NCBI GenBank assembly: GCA_964462785.1
Contig: CAYWZA010000034.1
Coordinates: 1 to 8,773, forward strand
DNA from: JACQKA01 sp964462785
GTDB lineage: Bacteria > Patescibacteriota > Minisyncoccia > Phycocordibacterales > UBA2100
Direction of reading: 5' to 3'
DNA length: 8,773 nucleotides
A program made the position numbers and the translations under genes. Under the pieces are notes generated by a model. The model was not told where the DNA came from. It saw only the letters and a program-made list of their open reading frames with translations, and searched no databases. Below are positions 1 through 5,757 of the stretch, one piece after another. Each line of letters begins with the position of its first letter. Positions within the stretch are counted from its first letter, which is position 1.

Positions 1-53
1 TTTTAAGACGCCATTACAAGCATGGAGTGTTGCACTTCGAAGTTGAATTCAGG
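1..53. repeat. Left arm of 53-bp terminal inverted repeat, IS30-like end
   Basis: Bases 1-53 are the exact reverse complement of 8721-8773, and identity stops abruptly on the inner side. The arm contains the 10-bp palindrome ACTTCGAAGT. Read outward from base 53, it has the spacing TTCAA...GCAACA that I recall from IS30-family terminal repeats. I infer that the end of an insertion sequence begins here and continues outside the window. The match is longer than a usual IS30 terminal repeat, so both arms are probably the same end of two oppositely oriented copies. The family assignment is from memory and uncertain; the repeat itself is directly visible. Confidence 0.75.
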
Positions 54-79
54 CAATGTTTCAATGGTCTTGAGTCAGC

Positions 80-136
80 GCTACTCTGCGTGCTCTATGC
101 AGGTTTTGGTGGCGGGGTTTGCCTCGAGACGGTCGG
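80..136 (-). pseudogene. Duplicated 3' end of the dksA-like gene (fragment)
   Basis: These 57 bases match 861-917 at 55 positions and lie 781 bp away in the same orientation. Read on the minus strand, they encode the last 17 residues of the TraR/DksA-like protein downstream, plus its TAG stop at 81-83. One difference is synonymous and one changes Ala to Thr (residue 119 of the intact protein). Similarity ends abruptly on both sides, so this is a fragment without start or body. It could be the displaced gene end left by an integrating element, or the trace of a partial duplication linked to the nearby insertion-sequence end. Confidence 0.8.
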
Positions 137-177
137 TTGAACCATAGGACGGTTTGTTATTAGATTCGGCCCTAGTT

Positions 178-858
178 TCAAGGAAGTTTTAGCTTTTTAG
201 CCAGTTTTTTGATGTTAAGAAAGGTGCCGCTTTGTATATCGTCGGGAAGCGAGGAGTGAACAGCTTGTAAAAACTTTTTGCCGTTCTTGCTTGTTCGTCG
301 GCTGAATTTTATTTCCGCACCGACAAGGTACTTTTCAAACACAGCTTTTATCAGCGCTAATTTCTCTTCAGCTGGACCAGTGGTGCCAATACTTGTTAGT
401 GCACGCACTGGTACGTAGAAGCCTTTCTCCGTGACTGCGTATACCGAGAGTTGTGCTGGCACATAAGGCAATCTTTCTGTTGGCGATGTGCTTCCTTTTT
501 GACCGTAATATACAGTTTCTATGGCGACTACTCGATCCGTGGAGGAGCCGGTTTCAGGAAGCGTGTCGATAAGCGCTTGCGCTTCCCTGTCTTTTTCTAT
601 CATCGCCTGAATTTCAGGCATCAAGAGCTCGATTTCTTTCGTGGTAAATGCGTATGTTCGACGACCGATACTTTTGTTGCCGAAATAACGTTCAAAGACA
701 GCACTGAACATCCATGTACTGTCGCCCAATGTATTCGAAAGTGCTCGAGCGGCACCTTCATCCATATAATGACGCACCCAAGAAGAGTTAAGGAAATAGT
801 ACGGAACAAAGTAGTCGCGCTGTTCTGTTGCTGAAGATGGCGGAGCGCCCTCGTGCAT
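178..858 (-). CDS. Hypothetical protein, 226 aa, unknown function
   Basis: I do not recognise this protein. It is soluble by eye, with no signal peptide and no hydrophobic segment long enough to span a membrane, and it contains no cysteine. The N-terminal 60 residues are rich in Tyr, Phe and Trp. A charged, probably helical stretch follows at about residues 70-100, then a strand-rich middle (about 108-160). The last 40 residues are strongly basic and end in a Lys-rich tail, which could suggest nucleic-acid contact, but that is only inference. The ATG lies 3 bp after the dksA-like stop codon, and its likely ribosome binding site, GGAG 8 nt upstream, sits inside that gene's last codons. Co-transcription and translational coupling are therefore likely. 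The gene lies exactly between the two copies of the duplicated dksA-like gene end, so it may be inserted cargo. Its base composition looks more A+T-rich than the pnp region. The stop is TGA. Confidence 0.7.
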   Translation of the reverse strand: MHEGAPPSSATEQRDYFVPYYFLNSSWVRHYMDEGAARALSNTLGDSTWMFSAVFERYFGNKSIGRRTYAFTTKEIELLMPEIQAMIEKDREAQALIDTLPETGSSTDRVVAIETVYYGQKGSTSPTERLPYVPAQLSVYAVTEKGFYVPVRALTSIGTTGPAEEKLALIKAVFEKYLVGAEIKFSRRTSKNGKKFLQAVHSSLPDDIQSGTFLNIKKLAKKLKLP

Positions 859-860
859 AT

Positions 861-917
861 GCTACTCCGCGTGCTCTATGCAGGTTTTGGCGGCGGGGTT
901 TGCCTCGAGACGGTCGG
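861..917 (-). repeat. 57-bp direct repeat, copy within intact dksA-like gene
   Basis: This is the partner of 80-136, with 55 of 57 bases identical. It covers codons 112-128 and the stop of the TraR/DksA-like gene and includes the GGAG used by the following 226-aa gene. In the other copy this motif reads GCAGAG, so the translation signal is weaker there. The pair brackets 918-free sequence 137-860, which contains only the 226-aa gene. Confidence 0.85.
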
Positions 918-1248
918 CGGGGATTGGCTCGCCACAGACTTCGCAGTTGCCGAAGGCGCCGTCGTCAATGCGCTTGAGTGCGGCGTTGATATCGCGGTAG
1001 CGGCGCTCGAGCTCCTCGACGAGGGGGACGTTGGTGGTGAGTTCTTCGATCTGATCTGCCACTTCGGTGAAATCGGCCGGGTTAGTTTTGAGATCAGCAG
1101 AAGCCCCTTCCCAATTGCTGCCGGATACATTCTTGCCGTGCGAGGCAAGATCTTCCTCGAGTTGATCTTTTTCAGCTGCGAGCAGCGCGCGCATATCTTC
1201 GAGGTCAATTTTGAGAGCAGGCTTTTCTGAAGACGAATGTTTTTTCAT
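862..1248 (-). CDS. TraR/DksA family zinc-finger protein, 128 aa
   Basis: This is a small DksA/TraR-type protein. Family members bind the secondary channel of RNA polymerase and tune transcription, often together with ppGpp. Residues 12-95 look like the charged helical hairpin of the family. A zinc-finger module follows at 100-126, with C102, C105 and C123 and the spacing C-x2-C-x17-C-x2-H. The fourth ligand position is therefore His126 rather than the usual Cys. The preceding segment, about residues 90-100 (ALKRIDDGAFG within it), is typical of the family. I chose the ATG at 1246-1248, although the frame stays open to 1359. A promoter-like -35/-10 pair ends 6 bp before this ATG, predicting a leaderless mRNA. 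The GGAGG directly before the ATG is too close for normal Shine-Dalgarno use. The gene is probably co-transcribed with the 226-aa gene. The paralogue group within TraR/DksA cannot be resolved by eye. Confidence 0.9.
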   Translation of the reverse strand: MKKHSSSEKPALKIDLEDMRALLAAEKDQLEEDLASHGKNVSGSNWEGASADLKTNPADFTEVADQIEELTTNVPLVEELERRYRDINAALKRIDDGAFGNCEVCGEPIPADRLEANPAAKTCIEHAE

Positions 1249-1459
1249 GCCTCCATGATACCAATCGGTGTTTAATGTGCAACTTTTCCTCCACCTGAGC
1301 ACGCGGGTGTACATTTCCCTTCGCACCACACGCATCTTTGCATGGATACATATCACCACTGCGCCACTGGCTCACGTGTGGACGCGCGCTGCGCGATGCT
1401 CATGGAAACGTACACCCGCGCGCTCCTCACCCGCTGTACATGAGCAAAGAAAGCATGTT
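1249..1459. other. Intergenic spacer with long imperfect inverted repeat
   Basis: This gene-free stretch lies between the proline-rich gene and the dksA-like gene. Bases 1297-1318 and 1404-1425 are inverted copies matching at 20 of 22 positions, with an 85-base loop between them. No U-run follows either arm, so it is not a standard intrinsic terminator. It could be the folded 3' end of the upstream transcript, a structured RNA or a degraded small mobile element. The plus-strand ORFs that cross it show no recognisable protein. Confidence 0.5.
1255..1282 (-). promoter_or_regulatory. Promoter of dksA-like gene, predicted leaderless
   Basis: On the minus strand, TTGCAC (1277-1282) is followed by a 16-bp spacer and TATCAT (1255-1260). 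Six bases, GGAGGC, then lead straight to the ATG at 1248. Transcription would start at or within a base or two of the A of the start codon. rpsO has the same design. No other good promoter is seen close to the gene. Confidence 0.65.
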
Positions 1460-3421
1460 CTACAACCTCCGCTCTGCCCGCAAGCGCGCAAGTGCCTCTA
1501 CGAACGAGTGCGGGCTTTCGGAAATAATGAGGTAGTTGCGTGAGGGGAACGAATACAGCATGCGAATGTCGCCGTTTTCATCGCGCATCGCACGCACGTC
1601 GTAATTTTTAATGAGCACGTCTTCAAAGCGCGCGATGACAGGCACACCCTCGGCGTCGAGTTTTTCATAGTGTACGCGCGTAAAGAGTGGATGAAGCGCC
1701 TCGTTCATTAATGGTTCCCACTCAAGCATGCCTGCAAAGGCGGTTTGGTACTGGGTGATTGGCAGAATAATGACGGGCACATTTTGATCCACGGTGTGCA
1801 CGCCAAAGAAAAATTCTTCTCCGAGTGACCGCATCAGATCTGCGGGCGGCTCGTTGACCAGTGCGCGCACAAATTCCCGGGCGTTCGCCTGTGTTTCTGT
1901 TGTTCCATCCTGATTTTTAATAAACACTGTCGGCACGATACGCTGCATCGCGCCCAAGGTGAGGCTCCCCTGATTGCGGGCGGATGAGAGCTGTGTGCGC
2001 ACTTCAAGCGGCGAAAGATCGGGCAGCAATGGAAAACTGAGTGTTTGTTCGGCAAACACCAGTCCATTACCGAAGTTCGTCGCACTTCCTCCCGAGCGTT
2101 GGCTCTGCACTGCAAAGACCGCAAAGAGCGCTGCGCCGGCAAGCGCGACCAAGAGCACTAAGAGCGCGATGAAGCGAATTGAGCGCACGCGGTATTTTGC
2201 GCGGGTGGCGGCGGCTTCAGCTTCAGCCTCGCTGCCCTTTGCTTTGCGCTCACTCTCGAGTGTCGCTGCGTGGATGAGCGACATCTTGCGCACCTTCACC
2301 AAATCGCGCAGGTCGTCTTTGAGTGTGCGGAGCGATGTGACGACCGGCCGTTTGTCGGGTCGTCCTTCGGGCATCACTTGAGTTGCGGGAGTTTCGGGCG
2401 TGATGAGTGCAGCAACAGGCTGTGGAACATTTTCGGAAGTGGGACTTGGCGGAGGTGCTATAGGTGAGAGTTCGCCGGTGATATTTTTTTCGAGTGTTGG
2501 CGGTGCCACGGTGGTGATTTTGGGAATGAATGGCGGAGGTGCGGGTGGCGATGGATGCGAAAGCACCGGAGCGCTCGATCCTTCAGGGGTGACGAGACGC
2601 ACCTCATGCTCTTTCGGAATGGATGAACTCAGTCGCGAAAGCTCCTGCCGCAGGCGATCATCCGCAGGCGGCTGCTGCTCGGCAGGCGCGGCGGCGCGCA
2701 CTACGAGACCAGCTGCAGGAGCGGACGAGGCGGTGTTTTTTGTGGCAGCATCTCTGCGCTCGGGGAGTTTTGTTGATGCAAGAATCTGTGCAAAATCCTG
2801 CTTCACTTTTTCCGACTCGGCTTTTATGACAGGCGGCATTGCGGGTGTTGGCTGCGTCGCAGGAGGCGGAGTCGGAACAGGAGGCGTTTCACGCGGCGGC
2901 GCGGGCGGCTTCGGCACAGGGATGCTTGGTGCTGCGGGAGCGGGAACAGGTACAGCAACAAGCTCTGCGGCGGGAGGAATATTCAGCACCGGCGCTGCGG
3001 GCTTCGCTTGCGGCACCTCGCGGGGCGGCATTTTGCTTCCGCTCGATTCGCTCGTGGACAAAATGGGAATCCCGCGGGACTGCGTTTTGTCTCCAAAAGT
3101 TTCACTTTTGGACAAAACGGGAGCGCTTGGAAGGCCATCATCCGGATGCGGCATTACGATTGCAGCGGGGACGAGTGGCGGACCGGATTTTTTTGGAGGA
3201 ATGGGTGGCGCGCTCGGCGTGGGTTTCTCCCCCATCGCCTGCGGCATGGTCGAAAGCGGCGTCGGCGCGGTGCTTGTTTTTGCGCGCTCAGGCGCCTCAG
3301 GCTCATCGGTGAATTGAATCGTCTTGAGCGCTTCTTGGATCGCGCGCTCGGTTTCAGGGTCAGGCGGTAATTTACCTGCGCCCGCCGCGCCCGTTTTCCC
3401 CGCTGTTGCTTCGTCGGTCAT
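1460..3421 (-). CDS. Proline-rich single-pass membrane protein, 653 aa
   Basis: The family is not recognised, but the layout is clear. Residues 1-50 are polar. Residues about 50-360 are a low-complexity Pro/Ala/Ser-rich tract, broken by a short charged, probably helical segment near 200-225. At about 365-410 comes a charged, coiled-coil-like stretch with an SLRTLKDDLRDLV motif. One transmembrane helix spans about 416-439 and is preceded by Arg/Lys, so the long N-terminal region should be cytoplasmic. The C-terminal 214 residues (440-653) look like a folded extracytoplasmic domain. There is no signal peptide or cysteine-based lipobox. The ATG at 3419-3421 has AGGA 4 nt upstream; a TTG at 3463 would extend the overlap further. 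The gene begins 50 bp before the pnp stop, so coupling to pnp is likely. Residues 101-112 and 119-130 are near-repeats (PVLSKSETFGDK and PILSTSESSGSK). A role in the cell envelope or surface appendages is possible but unproven. Confidence 0.85.
   Translation of the reverse strand: MTDEATAGKTGAAGAGKLPPDPETERAIQEALKTIQFTDEPEAPERAKTSTAPTPLSTMPQAMGEKPTPSAPPIPPKKSGPPLVPAAIVMPHPDDGLPSAPVLSKSETFGDKTQSRGIPILSTSESSGSKMPPREVPQAKPAAPVLNIPPAAELVAVPVPAPAAPSIPVPKPPAPPRETPPVPTPPPATQPTPAMPPVIKAESEKVKQDFAQILASTKLPERRDAATKNTASSAPAAGLVVRAAAPAEQQPPADDRLRQELSRLSSSIPKEHEVRLVTPEGSSAPVLSHPSPPAPPPFIPKITTVAPPTLEKNITGELSPIAPPPSPTSENVPQPVAALITPETPATQVMPEGRPDKRPVVTSLRTLKDDLRDLVKVRKMSLIHAATLESERKAKGSEAEAEAAATRAKYRVRSIRFIALLVLLVALAGAALFAVFAVQSQRSGGSATNFGNGLVFAEQTLSFPLLPDLSPLEVRTQLSSARNQGSLTLGAMQRIVPTVFIKNQDGTTETQANAREFVRALVNEPPADLMRSLGEEFFFGVHTVDQNVPVIILPITQYQTAFAGMLEWEPLMNEALHPLFTRVHYEKLDAEGVPVIARFEDVLIKNYDVRAMRDENGDIRMLYSFPSRNYLIISESPHSFVEALARLRAERRL
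3055..3122. repeat. Palindromic repeat cluster inside the proline-rich gene
   Basis: An inverted repeat spans 3084-3118: GTTTTGT/ACAAAAC outer arms, CCAAAAGT/ACTTTTGG inner arms, a 3-base loop and a 2-base bulge. It is flanked by two near-identical 14-bp direct repeats, TGGACAAAATGGGA (3055-3068) and TGGACAAAACGGGA (3109-3122). A 10-bp palindrome, TCCCGCGGGA, lies at 3070-3079. The cluster is read in frame and adds the only non-proline-rich peptide repeat in this part of the protein. This resembles selfish palindromic elements inserted in coding sequence, as known from Rickettsia. Confidence 0.65.
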
Positions 3422-5552
3422 AATTTCCTGGGGGAGCCTCCGTGAGTCCTTTGCGTGAAGCAAATTCCGGATCAGCGCCCTTTATAGAAAGATTATACCG
3501 TCCTTTTTCATCGATCTCCTTAATGACCACGGGGACTACTTCGCCGATCTTCACTGCGTCAGAAATTTTTGCAATGCGGAATGGTGCGACTTCAGAGACG
3601 TGCACTAATCCTTCGGTGTTAGGACCGATTTTCACAAATGCACCGAAGTCGAGCATGCGTGTTACCTCGCCCTCGAAGCGCTCGCCCACACTGTATTCGC
3701 GCGTGAGATCGAAAATTTCTTTTGCGGCAGCTTCGGCGGTGCCGTTCTTGCCGGTGATGAATACGGTGCCGTCATCCTCGATGGTGATTTCATCCACCTT
3801 GGTGCGATCTTTGATGCCGTTAATCATCTTGCCGCCCGGTCCGATCACGAGCCCGATCTGATCCACCTTTACTTTCATGGTGATGATTTTTGGTGCACGC
3901 GGAGAGATGTCGGTGCGCGGTGCAGGCATTGCCTTGAGCAACACATCGATAATTTCAAGGCGTGCTTTTTTCGCTTGTGCGAGTGCTTGTCCCAATACGG
4001 GCACAGGCACGCCGCCTACTTTCACATCCATCTGCACGGCGGTGACACCCTCCGTGGTGCCGGCAACTTTGAAATCCATATCGCCGTGATGATCTTCTGG
4101 TCCTTGGATGTCGGTCAGGATTTTGTAGACATCGCCTTCAGACATCATGCCCATCGCCATGCCGGCGACGGGGCGTTTGATCGGGACGCCGGCGTCCATG
4201 AGCGCGAGTGTTGATGCGCAGACGCTACCCATCGAGCTTGAGCCGTTTGATGAGAGTGTTTCAGACACGATGCGGATGGTGTATGGAAACGCATCTTTTG
4301 CCGGAATGACCGCGCGCAATCCTTTTTCTGCGAGCGCGCCGTGTCCGATCGCGCGGCGATTCATGCCCCCGACGCGACCCGTCTCACCGACGGAGAACGG
4401 CGGGAAGTTGTAGTGGTGCATGAAACGTTTGGAGGCTTCCTGCGATTCGATGGTATCGAGAAGCTGCGCATCGCCGGGGCCGCCTAATGTGAGCGCCGAG
4501 AAGATGTGTGTATCACCGCGGTAGAAAAGCCCGGTGCCGTGAATCATTTCTGAGATGCCACCTGCCTGCGCAAAGAGGGGGCGGATTTCGTCGAGTTTGC
4601 GACCATCGGGGCGCCGCTCATTTTTGATCGCCTCCATGTGCACGATGTCGTTCACTGCATTTTCGAAATAATCTTCTGCGTCTGCCTCGACGACGTCTTC
4701 AAGTGCACCATATATTCCCTCCCACTCCTCTTTCAGGGCGTTGATACCAGCTTTGCCGGCGCCATTGCTGAACACCGCGTCAAGGAGTTTTGGACCAATG
4801 TGCTCGGCGAATGCTGTTGCAATTGAGGGCGACGGCTCGCGCTTGGTGATGTTGAGTTTTTGTTTGCCGATTTCGGCGATGATGCCCTGCTGCCACACTT
4901 GCAGTTTGTTGTGTTCCTCGACGGCGAGCGCAAATACCTGCTCGAGCTGCGCCTCGGGAATTTCATTTGCACCGACTTCGATCATGTTAATGAGTCCATC
5001 CTTGCCGCATGCGAGCAAATCAAGCTCGGCGTTTTCTGCATCGCGATCAGCATACGTGGGATTAATTGAGAATGTTTCACCGTCTTTCATTTTTCCGATG
5101 CGTACCGCGGAAACTGGTCCGTTCCACGGGATGTTTGAGGTGCCGAGCGCGAGCGATGCAGCGATAACACCCAAGACATCGGTGTCGTCCTGATCAATCG
5201 CGAGCACGGTGATGACCACCTGCACTTCGCGGCGGATGTGCTGCTCGAAGAGCGGGCGGATGGTGCGATCGACGACACGACCGGAGAGTACCGCTTCATC
5301 CGACGGTCTCCCCTCGCGGCGCTGGAAGCGGCTGCCGAGAATGGCGCCCGCGGCGTAAAAGCGCTCCTCGTATTCGACGGAGAGCGGGAAATAATCGATA
5401 CCGGTGCGTTCATTGCCAATGACCGCTGTCGCGAGCACGGCGGAATTGCCATAGCGCACGATGACCGAGCCGTTCGCCTGCGACGCCCAGTCGGTAAACA
5501 TCGCCGTCATTGTCTTACCCCCTACTTCAATAGAGAACTCTTTTTTGTACAT
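3372..5552 (-). CDS. pnp: Polyribonucleotide nucleotidyltransferase (PNPase)
   Basis: PNPase degrades RNA 3' to 5' by phosphorolysis, releasing nucleoside diphosphates, and can also add tails. It acts as a cytoplasmic trimer. Numbered from the ATG, the first RNase PH domain covers about 10-140 and contains the RREGRPSDEAVLSGR motif. A helical linker lies at about 150-230. The catalytic second RNase PH domain (about 313-545) carries SNGSSSMGSVCAS and EDHHGDMDFKVAGT with its metal-binding aspartates. A KH domain with GPGG sits at about 555-603, and an S1 domain at 622-693. A short Arg/Gly-rich tail follows. The length (726 aa) is normal. A GTG at 5556-5558 is an alternative start two codons upstream. 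I prefer the ATG because the GTG lies inside a hairpin arm and only 2 bp from a TATAAA. The 3' end overlaps the proline-rich gene by 50 bp. Confidence 0.97.
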   Translation of the reverse strand: MYKKEFSIEVGGKTMTAMFTDWASQANGSVIVRYGNSAVLATAVIGNERTGIDYFPLSVEYEERFYAAGAILGSRFQRREGRPSDEAVLSGRVVDRTIRPLFEQHIRREVQVVITVLAIDQDDTDVLGVIAASLALGTSNIPWNGPVSAVRIGKMKDGETFSINPTYADRDAENAELDLLACGKDGLINMIEVGANEIPEAQLEQVFALAVEEHNKLQVWQQGIIAEIGKQKLNITKREPSPSIATAFAEHIGPKLLDAVFSNGAGKAGINALKEEWEGIYGALEDVVEADAEDYFENAVNDIVHMEAIKNERRPDGRKLDEIRPLFAQAGGISEMIHGTGLFYRGDTHIFSALTLGGPGDAQLLDTIESQEASKRFMHHYNFPPFSVGETGRVGGMNRRAIGHGALAEKGLRAVIPAKDAFPYTIRIVSETLSSNGSSSMGSVCASTLALMDAGVPIKRPVAGMAMGMMSEGDVYKILTDIQGPEDHHGDMDFKVAGTTEGVTAVQMDVKVGGVPVPVLGQALAQAKKARLEIIDVLLKAMPAPRTDISPRAPKIITMKVKVDQIGLVIGPGGKMINGIKDRTKVDEITIEDDGTVFITGKNGTAEAAAKEIFDLTREYSVGERFEGEVTRMLDFGAFVKIGPNTEGLVHVSEVAPFRIAKISDAVKIGEVVPVVIKEIDEKGRYNLSIKGADPEFASRKGLTEAPPGNYDRRSNSGENGRGGRR

Positions 5553-5554
5553 AG

Positions 5555-5572
5555 CCACTTTTTATAAAGTGG
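5555..5572 (-). promoter_or_regulatory. Hairpin and TATAAA at the pnp start
   Basis: The 6-bp arms CCACTT/AAGTGG enclose the 6-base loop TATAAA on the minus strand. The loop matches a -10 box and lies 8 bp before the pnp ATG, but no good -35 element stands at the right distance. No clear Shine-Dalgarno sequence precedes pnp. The site is therefore either a promoter giving an almost leaderless mRNA or a hairpin hiding the start region. Confidence 0.4.
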
Positions 5573-5625
5573 TCTTCGGATTCCAGAATTGAAGCACTCT
5601 TCAATACTGTCTATCCGCAGACCAC
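5569..5625 (-). promoter_or_regulatory. Nested stem-loop upstream of pnp
   Basis: The outer arms 5569-5580 and 5614-5625 pair at 11 of 12 positions. Inside them, 5588-5594 and 5599-5605 form a perfect 7-bp stem with a 4-base loop. The outer arm shares bases 5569-5572 with the smaller hairpin at the pnp start, so the two folds exclude each other. If transcribed, this would be a structured pnp leader. In Escherichia coli the pnp leader is a stem-loop used in autoregulation; that comparison is by analogy only. Confidence 0.5.
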
Positions 5626-5645
5626 GCTGATATATGTCCAATATA

Positions 5646-5665
5646 TTCTTTTTCTCGAAAAAGAA
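5646..5665. repeat. 8-bp perfect inverted repeat between pnp and purF
   Basis: TTCTTTTT and AAAAAGAA are separated by CTCG. The repeat lies centrally in the divergent pnp-purF spacer, about 20 bp upstream of the purF -35. It could be a regulator-binding site or a weak hairpin. The stem is all A/T except for one G-C pair, so a terminator role is less convincing. Confidence 0.4.
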
Positions 5666-5685
5666 AAGCGAACAGCATCGCATAT

Positions 5686-5714
5686 TTGGTAACGGCACAA
5701 AGAGCCTATATACT
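5686..5714 (+). promoter_or_regulatory. purF promoter
   Basis: TTGGTA (5686-5691), a 17-bp spacer and TATACT (5709-5714) form a good sigma-70-type promoter. The predicted start near 5721 would leave a leader of about 37 nt. AGGAG at 5742-5746 then sits 11 nt before the purF ATG. No room remains for a purine riboswitch downstream of this start. Confidence 0.6.
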
Positions 5715-5757
5715 CGCGGTAGCGATCATTGAAAACAATATAGGAGTATACAAATAG

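Noticed and set aside
1249..1359. N-terminal extension of the dksA-like gene
   Set aside because: The extra 37 residues are unlike the family and would run through the predicted promoter. Starting at 1248 gives the normal domain layout.
1268..1543. Plus-strand ORFs crossing the 1249-1459 spacer
   Set aside because: They run into the end of the proline-rich gene, have no ribosome binding site and show no family signature.
2400..3317. Long plus-strand ORF of 305 codons opposite the proline-rich gene
   Set aside because: Its Gly/Ala/Ser-rich product is the antisense image of proline-rich codons. There is no recognisable domain, and the minus-strand gene has a ribosome binding site and a membrane helix.
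3422..3463. Upstream TTG start for the proline-rich gene
   Set aside because: It would overlap pnp by 92 bp and lacks a better ribosome binding site than the ATG at 3421, which has AGGA.
5715..5757. Purine riboswitch in the purF leader
   Set aside because: Only about 37 nt are left after the predicted transcription start, with a single 4-bp hairpin, which is too short for a known purine or PRPP riboswitch.
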